Below, piece after piece: positions 37,507-46,142 of a DNA stretch of 64,000 nt. Position numbers and translations under genes: made by a program. Origin of the DNA: Roseiarcus sp963759955 (lineage in GTDB: Bacteria > Pseudomonadota > Alphaproteobacteria > Rhizobiales > Beijerinckiaceae). The stretch is from contig CAVXCA010000056.1 of assembly GCA_963759955.1 (NCBI GenBank), positions 124,001-188,000 on the forward strand. Direction: 5' to 3'. Position 1 is the stretch's first letter. Each line of letters begins with the position of its first letter. The notes under the pieces are model-generated. The model was not told where the DNA came from and searched no databases. It saw only the letters and a program-made list of their open reading frames with translations.

Positions 37507-38886
37507 TCAGGCTTCGCTCGACGCCTCGAGATCTTTCTCGATGCCGAGCAGAGCCTGCGGCACGCGGCTCTTGAGAATGAAGAACCAGGTGACGCCGATC
37601 AGCATGTAGACCAGGAAGGCATAGGGGAAGAGATTGAGCGGATAGGCGGGAACCGGATAGATGCTCCCCGCCAGCGCCAGCACCATCAGCAGAGCGCCGA
37701 GTGCGCCGAAGACGACGTCCTTGGTCGTGCATTCGCCGAGCTTCTTGAGGTAGACCGGCGCGCTGATCGAGCACAGGAAATAGACGACGATGAAGCCGAA
37801 CGACGCGATGGTGCCGTACCAGCCGAACGTGTCGGATTCCGAAGAGCCAACGAACACCGCGCAGACGATGAAGTTGATGACGGCGCCGAGCGTCAGCGCG
37901 ACATAAGGCGTGCGGTGTTCCTTATGCACCATGCCCATCGAGGTGTGGACGAACTGGTAGCGCCCGAGCGAGAACAGCATCCGGCCGTAGGCGTTGAGCG
38001 AGGCCAGCGCGCAGGCGAAGGCGCTGATGGTGGCGCCGAAGTAGACGAGCGCCGTCAGCAGCGGGCTCTTGCTGCTCAAGATGTCGGCGAGCGGCGCCGC
38101 GCTTGCCCCCAGTTTCGCGACGTCGTCGCCGAAGGCCTGGGTGATGACGTAGGTGGTGAACACGAAGAACAGACCGGCGAAAATCGCCGTCCCGTTGATC
38201 GCTTTGGGGATCATCACCGTAGGATTGCGCGTTTCCTTGCCCAACGTCGCAGCGCTTTCGAAGCCGACGAAGGAGAAAATGGCGAAGACGATCGCTTGCG
38301 CCGCGGTGGTGACTTCGATGCCTTTCATCGAGATCTGATTGGCGTCGATTTGGAAGCCCGAGTTCGCCAGCATCGTGATGCAGACGAACAGAATGATCGC
38401 CACCGAAACGACTTCCAGCGTCAGCCCAACGCGCGACGAAATGCGGATGTCGCGGCACGAAAGGTACCAGGCCAATACGGATATGACCAGGTAGAGCAAT
38501 ATGTTGGGCGGAACGAAGGTCACGCCCAAGGCGGCGATCATGGTCTTGAAGAAGATCGAGGTGGCGACGGTCAGCGCCATCGCCGTGGTCAGGTAGGCCG
38601 CCAGCATGGCCCAGCCGGCCAGCATTCCATAGGACGGCCCGAGGCTGCGGGACACGTAAATGAAGAACGAGCCGGCGGCAGGGATCTTGCCGGCCAATTT
38701 ACCCAGGTTCACCCCGACCAGCAGCAGGGCGATCGTCCCGAGGAAATAGACGAACCACGAGGCTGTGCCGGCGATGCCGACGACCACGGTGATGGCCAAA
38801 GCGGGGGTCAGGGTCGGCGAAACGTTCGCGACCGACTGCCCCAATGTCTCGATAAAGGATAGACTGTCCTTGCGTAACCCAGTCAT
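37507..38886 (-). CDS. APC-superfamily amino acid/amine permease
   Basis: A 459-residue inner-membrane transporter with about twelve hydrophobic segments. The N-terminus (GLRKDSLSFIETLGQSVANV) and the first helix SPTLTPALAITVVVGIAG match the APC family; GKIPAAGSFFIYVSRSLGP near residue 67 is a typical loop. The short C-terminal tail is hydrophilic. Its position beside the methylamine genes and a sigma-54 promoter in front suggest import of methylamine, another amine or an amino acid as nitrogen source. Substrate is inference. GGGAGAGAG precedes the ATG. Confidence 0.85.
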   Translation of the reverse strand: MTGLRKDSLSFIETLGQSVANVSPTLTPALAITVVVGIAGTASWFVYFLGTIALLLVGVNLGKLAGKIPAAGSFFIYVSRSLGPSYGMLAGWAMLAAYLTTAMALTVATSIFFKTMIAALGVTFVPPNILLYLVISVLAWYLSCRDIRISSRVGLTLEVVSVAIILFVCITMLANSGFQIDANQISMKGIEVTTAAQAIVFAIFSFVGFESAATLGKETRNPTVMIPKAINGTAIFAGLFFVFTTYVITQAFGDDVAKLGASAAPLADILSSKSPLLTALVYFGATISAFACALASLNAYGRMLFSLGRYQFVHTSMGMVHKEHRTPYVALTLGAVINFIVCAVFVGSSESDTFGWYGTIASFGFIVVYFLCSISAPVYLKKLGECTTKDVVFGALGALLMVLALAGSIYPVPAYPLNLFPYAFLVYMLIGVTWFFILKSRVPQALLGIEKDLEASSEA

Positions 38887-38945
38887 TTGCTCTCTCCCAG
38901 CTTTGCAATTGCTCCAACCCCTTGCGGCAATCGCGGCCTTTGGCG

Positions 38946-38960
38946 TTTCCTAAGAGGCAT
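38946..38960 (-). promoter_or_regulatory. Candidate operator, TTTCCTA type, before the permease gene
   Basis: TTTCCTAAGAGGCAT resembles the near-palindrome TTTCCTAGTAGGAAA between mgsA and gmaS (51558) and TTTCCTATATGTAAA before the XRE-cupin gene (45437). It lies just downstream of the sigma-54 promoter, about where transcription would begin, so a bound protein could block the start. The regulator is unproven; the XRE-cupin protein is the best candidate. Confidence 0.45.
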
Positions 38961-38970
38961 AAAAGTTTCG

Positions 38971-38987
38971 TGGCAATTATCGTGCCA
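38971..38987 (-). promoter_or_regulatory. Sigma-54 promoter of the permease gene
   Basis: Read on the minus strand the sequence is TGGCACGATAATTGCCA, which matches the sigma-54 consensus (TGGCACG-N4-TTGC) with the invariant GG and GC ten bases apart. It lies about 85 bases upstream of the permease ATG. RpoN promoters of this kind usually need NtrC-type activators and respond to nitrogen limitation. No activator gene is in the window. Confidence 0.8.
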
Positions 38988-39132
38988 TCCGACGCCCTTA
39001 TTTTTCCCTTATGGAATCGAGAGAAAATCGAGGTCGCACGCGGCGCTGCACAAAGAAGATCAACGCGGAGCCGGACTTGGCCCATTTGATGAGCGCGCTG
39101 GGCGTTTCTTGTGCAGAAATCTTGTTGCATTA

Positions 39133-39813
39133 TCAGAAACTCGGGGGGTCGGTCGCCGCGGCCGCGTGTTCGACGATGACCGTCGCCGTGTCGGCAAGCG
39201 GCTCAGCACCGGGGGGCTCAGGGCCAAGCTCCAGTCCGTACTCGGCGGATTCCGAAGCGAGCGCGCGCAGGAAAGCGCAAACAAAGGAGCGGCCGACGGC
39301 GAAGCGCCAGCGATCGGCCTCGACGCGCCAGAGCGTGAGGTTGATGAAGCCCGCCGCCGTCGTGGTCGCCGCCGAGCCCGCCGGGAAGACCGACGGATCG
39401 ACGTCGATCGAAACGAGTTTCGGCAACACGTGCGCGATCTTCGCGCCGGTCGCCTCGAACACCTCCAGGCCGCCCGATTGATCGACGACCGAGGCGATCG
39501 GCGACAAGGCGGCTTCGAGCCGTTCGACCAGCGCGTCGCCGTCGCCCGCGTCGAGCGCCAGCCAGCGCCCGGGGCCGATGCCGATGAACTCGAGCGCGTC
39601 GGAGGCGGAGCGATGCGGACGGTCGAGAATTTCCATGCCGAACGCGGCGCTCGCGCTTCGCGCCGCCGCGTCGCTGCGGCCGCGTCCGGCGACGACAACG
39701 GCGGCGGCGCGCGCGATCTCGCGAACCAGGACGCCAGCCGACGAGCCCGGCGCGCCGTAACGGCCTGCAGCGAGGCGTCGGCTGGGGGGCAGAGAGGCGA
39801 GGACGTCAGTCAC
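39133..39813 (-). CDS. mgdD: N-methylglutamate dehydrogenase subunit D (sarcosine oxidase gamma-like)
   Basis: A 226-residue SoxG-like subunit of the heterotetrameric enzyme. It contains LAAGRYGAPGSSAGVLVREI near residue 14, the central part RWLALDAGDGDALVERLEAA near 85 and TLWRVEADRWRFAVGRSF near 175. The gene starts with GTG at 39813 and overlaps the end of mgdC by eight bases (GTGACTGA). It is the last gene of mgdA-mgdB-mgdC-mgdD. Confidence 0.85.
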   Translation of the reverse strand: MTDVLASLPPSRRLAAGRYGAPGSSAGVLVREIARAAAVVVAGRGRSDAAARSASAAFGMEILDRPHRSASDALEFIGIGPGRWLALDAGDGDALVERLEAALSPIASVVDQSGGLEVFEATGAKIAHVLPKLVSIDVDPSVFPAGSAATTTAAGFINLTLWRVEADRWRFAVGRSFVCAFLRALASESAEYGLELGPEPPGAEPLADTATVIVEHAAAATDPPSF

Positions 39814-42766
39814 GTAGACGCGCTCCTTCCGGATCGACGAAGCAAGGGGGGCGGACTTCGACCTCGAAATCGGCGCCGCGGACGCCGTCCCATGCGCGCA
39901 CGATTTCGCCGATCCGCGCCGCGCCGCCCGCGATGAAGCCGAGGGCGATCGAATGATCGAGAGTGGGCGAAAACGTCGCCGAGGTGAGATGACCGATGTC
40001 GTTGGCCGTGGTCGCCGCCGCTCCGCGCTCGAGGACGTGCGCGCCGGCGCGCAGCCGCTGCGAGCGGTCGACCGGGCGAAAGCCGACGAAACCCTGGCGT
40101 AGGGGCTCGACGAGCGCGGGTCGCTCGGACATCACGCGACCGATGTAGTCCTTTTTCGTCGAAGCCATGCGGCCGAAGCCGAGGTCTCGCGCGGTGGTCT
40201 GGCCGTTGAGTTCGGGACCGGAAACGTGCCCTTTTTCGATGCGCATCGCCGCCAAGGCTTCGAGCCCGTAAGGCGTGACGTTTCCCGCCGACCCCGCCGC
40301 GAGCAAAGCGCGCGCGAGGGCGGCGCCGCGATGGGCGGGGACGGCGATTTCAAACCCGAGTTCGCCGGAAAATGACAGGCGGAAGATGCGGGCCTCGACG
40401 CCGCCCATGACGCGCGTCTCGATCGCGCCCATGTAGGGCAAGGCTTGCGCCGCCACGGTCGTCCGGTCGTCGACGATTTCCGCGACGAGTTCGCGCGCGC
40501 ACGGCCCGGACACGGCGATCTGCGCCCAATGTTCGCTGACCGAGGTCATGCGCACGTCGAGCTCCGGCCACAGAACCTGAAGGCAATACTCGAGATGCTG
40601 ATGGACCTTGGCGGCGTTGGCCGTCGTCGTGGTCATCACCCACCGATCTTGCGAGAGACGCGCGGTCGTTCCGTCGTCCATGACAAAGCCGTCTTCGCGC
40701 AGCATCAGTCCGTAGCGCGCCTTGCCGGGCGCCAGCGTCGAGAACGTGTTGATGTAGACGCGGTCAAGAAACGTTCCGACATCGGGTCCCTGAAGATCGA
40801 TCTTGCCGAAGGTCGAGACGTCGATCAGGCCGACGCTGGAGCGGACGGCGCGAACTTCGCGGTTGACCGTCTCCTGCCAGTCCCGTTCGCCCTTTCGCGG
40901 AAAATAGGAGGCGCGCAGCCAGAGCCCCGCTTCGATGAAGACGGCGCCGAGTTCCTCGGCGACGGCGTGGGTCGGCGTGAGGCGGGTCGGATGGAAATCG
41001 ACGCCGCGATGAAAACCGGCGAACGCGCCCAACGCCACCGGCGACCATGGCGGGCGGAAAATCGTCACGCCGGCCTCCGGGATCGACTTGCCCGACAGCT
41101 CGGCCATGACGGCGAGGCCGGGGACGTTGGACAGTTTGCCCTGGTCGGTCGCCATGCCGAGCGTCGTGTAGCGCTTGAGATGCTCGACCGCGCAAAACCC
41201 TTCCTTCTTGGCCAGCGCCACGTCTTTGACGGTGACGTCGTTCTGGAAGTCGATGAAGGCCATGCCCCGCGAGCGCTCGACGCGCCAGAACGCGGCGAGC
41301 GCGGTCGGGCCGTCGGCGGCCTTCGGTAGGTCGGGGAGCTTCGCGGCGAAGCCGAGGTCGCCCGCCGCCGCGCAGCCCTGCTTCGCCCCTTCCGCCAAGC
41401 AGGCCGACAAGGCGTAAGCGCCGGACGCTGATCCGGCGACGCGCAGGCCGGGCGGGCATGGACCCGGTGCAAAGGCCGCGATCGCGTCGTTCCAGACGGG
41501 CCGGCCGCCGTGGTGGCAGGTCAGATGGACGTTGGGCGAGAACCCGCCCGACATCGCCAGGCCGTCGACCGAAAGGCGCTCCTTCTTGCCGTCGGCGAAC
41601 ACGTCGATCGAGGCCAGCGTCTTGCCGGAAGCTGCGAAGACCTCGCCGCCGAGGATGGCGCGAACGCCGCGCTTTTTCGCGCCGCCCGAGAGGTCGGCGC
41701 CGACGTCGCGGCGCGTGTCGATGATCGCCGCCACATGCGCGCCGGCGTCGATCGCGTCGAAGGCGGCGGTCCATGCGGCGTCATTGTTGGCGAACACGGC
41801 CATGGTCTTGGCCGGGGCGACGGCGAAACGGTTGACATAGGTCTGGACGGCGGCTGCGAGCATCACGCCCGGCCGGTCGTTGCCGCCGAACACGATCGGC
41901 CGGTCGAGCGCGCCCGCCGCGAGCACTGCGCGCTTGGCGACGATCCGCCATAGGCGCTGACGCGGCGCGAACGCTGCGGGCGTCGGCAAATGGTCGCTGA
42001 CGCGCTCCACGGCGCCGTAGGCGTCGTCATAAACGCCGAAAACGGACGTGCGCGACATCAGCCGCACGTTGGCGAGGCTTTCCAGCTCAGCTAGCGCGCT
42101 GGCGACAAAGAGCGTGGGCGGCGCGTCGTCGATCGTCGTGCGTTCGCTGAGCAGGCGTCCGCCGAAGCGGAAATCTTCCTCGGCGAGGATTACGCGGGCG
42201 CCCGAACGGCCCGCGGCGAGCGCGGCGAGCAAACCAGCGGGGCCCGACCCGATCACCAGCACGTCGCAAAATGCGCTCGCCTTTTCGTAGGGGTCGGGAT
42301 CGGCGAGCGTCGCCGCGCGGCCGAGGCCGGCGGCGCGGCGGATCGCCGGCTCATAGAGCTTTTCCCACGCCCCCTTCGGCCACATGAACGTCTTGTAGTA
42401 GAAGGCCGCGCCAAAGAAGGGAGCGAGCAGCCCATTGACCGCCATCACGTCGAAAGCGAGCGAGGGCCAGCGGTTTTGACTGGCGGCTTCGAGGCCGTCG
42501 TAAAGCTCGACCGTGGTGACGCGCGTGTTGGGCTCGCGCCGCGCGCCGGAACGCAGTTCGACGAGCGCGTTCGGCTCTTCCGTGCCGCAGCCGACAATCC
42601 CGCGGGGCCGGTGATACTTGAACGAGCGGCCGATCAGCTTGACGTCGTTGGCCAGCAACGCCGAGCCGAGCGTGTCGCCGGCAAAGCCGGCGTAGGGCTT
42701 GCCGTCGAAAGAGAAATGGCAGGGGTGCGCGCGGTCGATGCAACCGCCGGCGGGCAGACGGCTCAT
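39806..42766 (-). CDS. mgdC: N-methylglutamate dehydrogenase subunit C (sarcosine oxidase alpha-like)
   Basis: A 986-residue SoxA-type alpha subunit. An N-terminal ferredoxin-like domain (FSFDGKPYAGFAGDTLGSAL) is followed by an FAD/NAD-binding region (DVLVIGSGPAGLLAALAAGR near 155) and, in the C-terminal 400 residues, a GcvT/aminomethyltransferase-like folate domain (IDVSTFGKIDLQGPDVGTFL near 655) that can pass the released C1 unit to tetrahydrofolate. It oxidises N-methylglutamate with the other Mgd subunits. Start overlaps the mgdB stop (ATGA). Sarcosine oxidase is the alternative reading; linkage to gmaS and mgs genes favours NMG. Confidence 0.9.
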   Translation of the reverse strand: MSRLPAGGCIDRAHPCHFSFDGKPYAGFAGDTLGSALLANDVKLIGRSFKYHRPRGIVGCGTEEPNALVELRSGARREPNTRVTTVELYDGLEAASQNRWPSLAFDVMAVNGLLAPFFGAAFYYKTFMWPKGAWEKLYEPAIRRAAGLGRAATLADPDPYEKASAFCDVLVIGSGPAGLLAALAAGRSGARVILAEEDFRFGGRLLSERTTIDDAPPTLFVASALAELESLANVRLMSRTSVFGVYDDAYGAVERVSDHLPTPAAFAPRQRLWRIVAKRAVLAAGALDRPIVFGGNDRPGVMLAAAVQTYVNRFAVAPAKTMAVFANNDAAWTAAFDAIDAGAHVAAIIDTRRDVGADLSGGAKKRGVRAILGGEVFAASGKTLASIDVFADGKKERLSVDGLAMSGGFSPNVHLTCHHGGRPVWNDAIAAFAPGPCPPGLRVAGSASGAYALSACLAEGAKQGCAAAGDLGFAAKLPDLPKAADGPTALAAFWRVERSRGMAFIDFQNDVTVKDVALAKKEGFCAVEHLKRYTTLGMATDQGKLSNVPGLAVMAELSGKSIPEAGVTIFRPPWSPVALGAFAGFHRGVDFHPTRLTPTHAVAEELGAVFIEAGLWLRASYFPRKGERDWQETVNREVRAVRSSVGLIDVSTFGKIDLQGPDVGTFLDRVYINTFSTLAPGKARYGLMLREDGFVMDDGTTARLSQDRWVMTTTTANAAKVHQHLEYCLQVLWPELDVRMTSVSEHWAQIAVSGPCARELVAEIVDDRTTVAAQALPYMGAIETRVMGGVEARIFRLSFSGELGFEIAVPAHRGAALARALLAAGSAGNVTPYGLEALAAMRIEKGHVSGPELNGQTTARDLGFGRMASTKKDYIGRVMSERPALVEPLRQGFVGFRPVDRSQRLRAGAHVLERGAAATTANDIGHLTSATFSPTLDHSIALGFIAGGAARIGEIVRAWDGVRGADFEVEVRPPCFVDPEGARLRD

Positions 42767-43035
42767 GGCGCGACCTTCGCTTCGCAGGCAAAACGCACGG
42801 CCTTGATCGCGTGGCTGAGCGTGTCGCGCTCGACCCTCACCCATCGCCGGCAGCCGCTCGCGTGATACCAGAGGTCGCTGTGCGCGCCCGCGGGATTGTC
42901 GCGCAGGTAGACGTAATCGTGGAACAAGGCTTGCGCGTTGGCGTCCGCCGGATCGGGCCGCTCAAGCGTCGCGTCGCCGCGATAGACAAATTCCCGAGCG
43001 TCGCGCGGGCCGCAATAAGGACACGTGATCTGCAT
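42763..43035 (-). CDS. mgdB: N-methylglutamate dehydrogenase subunit B (sarcosine oxidase delta-like)
   Basis: A 90-residue SoxD-type small subunit. The zinc site is visible as CPYCGPRDAREF at residue 5-16 and HASGCRRW near 58-65, giving the expected Cys/Cys/His/Cys set. Both ends overlap neighbours by an ATGA or TGA junction, so production is tied to mgdA and mgdC. Confidence 0.92.
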   Translation of the reverse strand: MQITCPYCGPRDAREFVYRGDATLERPDPADANAQALFHDYVYLRDNPAGAHSDLWYHASGCRRWVRVERDTLSHAIKAVRFACEAKVAP

Positions 43036-44312
43036 CAGTGAAGATTCGGCTGGGCGCCGACCCCCTTCTCGTCGATGACATGGCCGGTGCGGAAGCGGTC
43101 GAGCCGATAGGCGGCGGTCAGCGGATGCGGTTCGTCCTTAGCGATCGTATGAGCGAAGCACCAACCCGAAGCGGGGGTGGCCTTGAAGCCGCCGTAGCTC
43201 CAGCCGGTATTGAGATAGAGGCCCGCCAGCGGCCCGATATCGATGATCGGCGAGCCGTCCATCGACATGTCGCAAAGGCCTGCCCATTGGCGCAGCAGAC
43301 GCAAGCGGCCGAGCAGCGGCATCACCGCCATGCCGCCCTCGCAGACGTCTTCGATCACCGGCAAATTGCCGCGCTGGGCGTAAGAATTATAGCCGTCGAG
43401 GTCGCCGCCGAAGACCAGACCGCCCTTGTCGGATTGCGATATATAGAAATGCCCGGCGCCGAAGGTCATCACGCCCGGCACGAGCGGCTTGATCGCCTCG
43501 GAAACGAAGGCCTGCATGACGAGGCTTTCGATGGGCAGGCGCAGATCGAGCTTGGCGGCGAGCCTGGACGACGATCCGGCCACGGCGAGCGCCACTTTCT
43601 TGGCCCGAATCGGACCGCGCGCGGTCTCGACGCCCGTCACGGCGCCGGAGGCGTCGCGCAGAAACCCGGTGACTTCGCAATTCTGCACGATGTCGACGCC
43701 AAGCCGATCGGCCGCGCGCGCATAGCCCCACACCACGGCGTCATGCCTGGCGGTGCCCGCGCGCGCTTGCAGCAGACCGCCCTTGATCGGAAACCGCGCA
43801 TTGTCGAAATCGAGATAGGGCATCACCGCGCGGACCTGCTCCCGGTCAAGCAGTTCGGCGTCCGCTCCGGCGAGCCGCATGGCGTTGCCGCGCCGGACGT
43901 AGGCGTCGCGCTGGCCGTCGGAATGGATCAGGTTCACAATTCCGCGCTGGCTCGCCATCACGTTGTAATTGAGGTCCTGCTCCAGCCCCTCCCACAGCTT
44001 CACCGACCATTCGTAGAAAGGCTCGTTGCCGGGCAGCAGGTAATTGGAGCGAAAGATCGTGGTGTTGCGGCCGGCGTTGCCCGAGCCGATCCAGCCCTTT
44101 TCGACGACCGCTATGTTGCGCAGGCCGTGGTTCTTGGCGAGGTAATAGGCGGTGGCGAGGCCGTGGCCGCCGCCGCCGACGATCACGACGTCATAGGCGG
44201 GCTTCGGGCTTGCGTCGCGCCAGGCGGGGCCGGTGAAGCGGTTGCCCGTCAACCCGTTGACGATCACGTTGAGCAACGAATAGCGCATGGCGATCAAGAG
44301 TTTTTCGCCCAT
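43035..44312 (-). CDS. mgdA: N-methylglutamate dehydrogenase subunit A (sarcosine oxidase beta-like)
   Basis: A 425-residue SoxB-type flavoprotein that carries the oxidation site. The FAD fold is DVVIVGGGGHGLATAYYLAK near residue 40, followed by VVEKGWIGSGNAGRNTTIFR near 70, and a C-terminal FAD segment in LYLNTGWSYGGFKATPASGW near 375. The first ATG (44312) and one at 44288 are both usable. It is the first gene of the mgd operon and is divergent from the GlxA-type regulator with 90 bases between. Confidence 0.9.
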   Translation of the reverse strand: MGEKLLIAMRYSLLNVIVNGLTGNRFTGPAWRDASPKPAYDVVIVGGGGHGLATAYYLAKNHGLRNIAVVEKGWIGSGNAGRNTTIFRSNYLLPGNEPFYEWSVKLWEGLEQDLNYNVMASQRGIVNLIHSDGQRDAYVRRGNAMRLAGADAELLDREQVRAVMPYLDFDNARFPIKGGLLQARAGTARHDAVVWGYARAADRLGVDIVQNCEVTGFLRDASGAVTGVETARGPIRAKKVALAVAGSSSRLAAKLDLRLPIESLVMQAFVSEAIKPLVPGVMTFGAGHFYISQSDKGGLVFGGDLDGYNSYAQRGNLPVIEDVCEGGMAVMPLLGRLRLLRQWAGLCDMSMDGSPIIDIGPLAGLYLNTGWSYGGFKATPASGWCFAHTIAKDEPHPLTAAYRLDRFRTGHVIDEKGVGAQPNLH

Positions 44313-44370
44313 CGGGGGTCGCGGTCGATGCCTTATGGTGGTCCGCCGAAGGGTCTGCTATCATGGCTGC

Positions 44371-44398
44371 ATGCGACGTTTATCGAACCAGATGCGAC
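44371..44398. promoter_or_regulatory. Direct repeats between mgdA and the AraC-type regulator
   Basis: ATGCGAC occurs at 44371 and again at 44392, exactly 21 bases (two helical turns) apart, within the 90-base divergent promoter region. AraC-family proteins often bind such tandem half-sites on one face of the helix. This makes it a candidate operator for the GlxA-type regulator at 44403, controlling itself and mgdABCD. Only the sequence pattern supports it. Confidence 0.5.
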
Positions 44399-44402
44399 AT
44401 AA

Positions 44403-45383
44403 ATGAGCGCCGCAACGGGTTTGGCGCCCCGCGCAGGCGAGGAGACGCAGCGCCTCGGCTTTTTGCTGCTGCCGAGCTTTCCGTTGATGTCCTACGCCTC
44501 GGCGGTCGAGCCGCTTCGCGCCGCGAATCTGATTTCGGGCCGCAGGCTTTATTCGTGGTCGCACCTCACCGTCGATGCCGGCCCGGTCGAAGCGTCTGTG
44601 GGACCGCGGATCGCGCCCGATCTTTCGCTTGAGGCGGCGGGCGGCCTCGACGCGCTGTTCGTCTGCGCCGGCGGCAATCCCGCCGCCTTCGATCACAAGC
44701 CCACCTTCGCGCGGCTGCGGGCGCTCGCCGCCGGCGGCGTCCCCATCGGCGGCATGTCCGGGGGCGCCTACATACTGGCGCGCGCAGGGCTGCTCGAGCG
44801 CCGGCGCTGTACGATCCACTGGGAGCACATCCCGGCTCTGATCGAAGAGTTTCCCGATCTTTGGCTCGAGCGCACGCTCTATGTTTTCGACCGCGACCGC
44901 TTGACCTGCGCGGGCGGACTCGCCGCCTTCGACATGATGGCGGCTCTGATCGCCCGCCGCCATGGCGCCGATCTCGCCATGGCGGTCAGCGAATGGTACC
45001 TGCGCACGCAATCACGCTCCGGCGAGGATTCGCAACGCGTTTCCCTGCGCGAACGCTATCGCGTCGCCAACGAGCGGGTGCTGAAGGCTCTCGCCCTGAT
45101 GGAGGAACGGATCGAGAGGCCGATGACCCGCGAATCGTTGGCGGGCGCGGCAGGCGTGACGCTACGCCAATTGGAGCGGCTCTTCGTCAGCCATTTGGGC
45201 GAGACCCTTTCGCAACGCTATCTCGGCCTCCGCCTCGAGCGGGCGCGAAAATTATTGCGCCAGACCAGTCTTTCGGTCGTGGAAGTGGCCGTCGCCTGCG
45301 GCTTCGTCGCCAGCGGCCACTTTTCTCGCGCTTATCGGAGCCGCTTCGGGTGTCCGCCGAGCCGTGACAGGAACGAAATGTGA
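44403..45383 (+). CDS. glxA: GlxA-type AraC-family transcriptional regulator
   Basis: A 326-residue regulator with an N-terminal DJ-1/PfpI-like amidotransferase-fold domain (GFLLLPSFPLMSYASAVEPL near residue 18) and a C-terminal AraC-type double helix-turn-helix (TRESLAGAAGVTLRQLERLF near 242; SVVEVAVACGFVASGHFSRA near 293). Proteins of this kind are encoded beside glx/mgs-sox clusters in rhizobia. It probably controls the divergent mgd operon (inference from position). Confidence 0.88.
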   Translation: MSAATGLAPRAGEETQRLGFLLLPSFPLMSYASAVEPLRAANLISGRRLYSWSHLTVDAGPVEASVGPRIAPDLSLEAAGGLDALFVCAGGNPAAFDHKPTFARLRALAAGGVPIGGMSGGAYILARAGLLERRRCTIHWEHIPALIEEFPDLWLERTLYVFDRDRLTCAGGLAAFDMMAALIARRHGADLAMAVSEWYLRTQSRSGEDSQRVSLRERYRVANERVLKALALMEERIERPMTRESLAGAAGVTLRQLERLFVSHLGETLSQRYLGLRLERARKLLRQTSLSVVEVAVACGFVASGHFSRAYRSRFGCPPSRDRNEM

Positions 45384-45436
45384 GCCGCGCGCCGACGCGC
45401 TCGTCGTCGGGTTCGTATTGATCTCCCGCCGAGTTG

Positions 45437-45451
45437 TTTCCTATATGTAAA
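45437..45451 (+). promoter_or_regulatory. Candidate operator before the XRE-cupin gene
   Basis: TTTCCTATATGTAAA lies about 20 bases upstream of the XRE-cupin start and resembles the TTTCCTAGTAGGAAA near-palindrome at 51558. Its position suggests self-regulation by the XRE-cupin protein. Confidence 0.45.
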
Positions 45452-45469
45452 TTATCAGGCCTGGGATGA

Positions 45470-46096
45470 ATGATGAACGACCACCAACAAAACCCGCATT
45501 CGACGACGGGCGCTCGCGAGAATCAGCTGGAAGTCGCGATCGGACGGCAAGTCCACGAGTACCGCATCAAGCTGGGAATGACGGTCGCCGATTTGTCGCG
45601 GCAGGCGGGGCTGTCGGCCGGCATGTTGTCCAAGATCGAAAACGGCGGCACGTCATCCTCGTTGGCGACCTTGCAAGCGCTGTCCTCGGCGCTCAATGTG
45701 CCGGTGACGGCCTTCTTCCGCAAATACGAGGAGCAGCGCGACGCGACCTTCGTCAAATCAGGCGAGGGGTTGGCGATCGAGCGGCGCGGCACGAGGGCGG
45801 GGCACCAGTACCACTTGCTCGGCCATTCCATCGGCAAATCGCTGGTGGTGGAGCCGTACATGGTCACGCTGACCGAGACTTCGGACGTGTTCCCGATCTT
45901 CCAGCACGGCGGCCAGGAGTTCATCTATATCGTCGAGGGCGAGGTGATCTATCGCCACGGCGCCAAGCTCTATCCGATGTCGGCGGGCGACAGCCTGTTT
46001 TTCGACGCCGATGCGCCGCACGGGCCGGAGGAGCTGAAAAAGCTGCCGATCCGGCTGCTTTCGGTGATCGTCTATTCGCGCAACGGCGAGGACTGA
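45470..46096 (+). CDS. XRE-family regulator with C-terminal cupin domain
   Basis: A 208-residue protein. Residues ~22-85 form a helix-turn-helix (GMTVADLSRQAGLSAGMLSK, then IENG), and residues ~130-205 a cupin ligand-binding barrel (GGQEFIYIVEGEVIYRHG, then DSLFFDADAPHGPEEL). XRE-cupin regulators often sense amines, amino acids or related small molecules. Two adjacent ATGs (45470, 45473) could start it. It lies between the glxA-type gene and the convergent mgs operon and is a candidate methylamine-pathway regulator. Confidence 0.85.
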   Translation: MMNDHQQNPHSTTGARENQLEVAIGRQVHEYRIKLGMTVADLSRQAGLSAGMLSKIENGGTSSSLATLQALSSALNVPVTAFFRKYEEQRDATFVKSGEGLAIERRGTRAGHQYHLLGHSIGKSLVVEPYMVTLTETSDVFPIFQHGGQEFIYIVEGEVIYRHGAKLYPMSAGDSLFFDADAPHGPEELKKLPIRLLSVIVYSRNGED

Positions 46097-46142
46097 GGCG
46101 GGGCCGCCGAAGTCCGAACGCGCGCGATGCCTCCAGCGTCCC

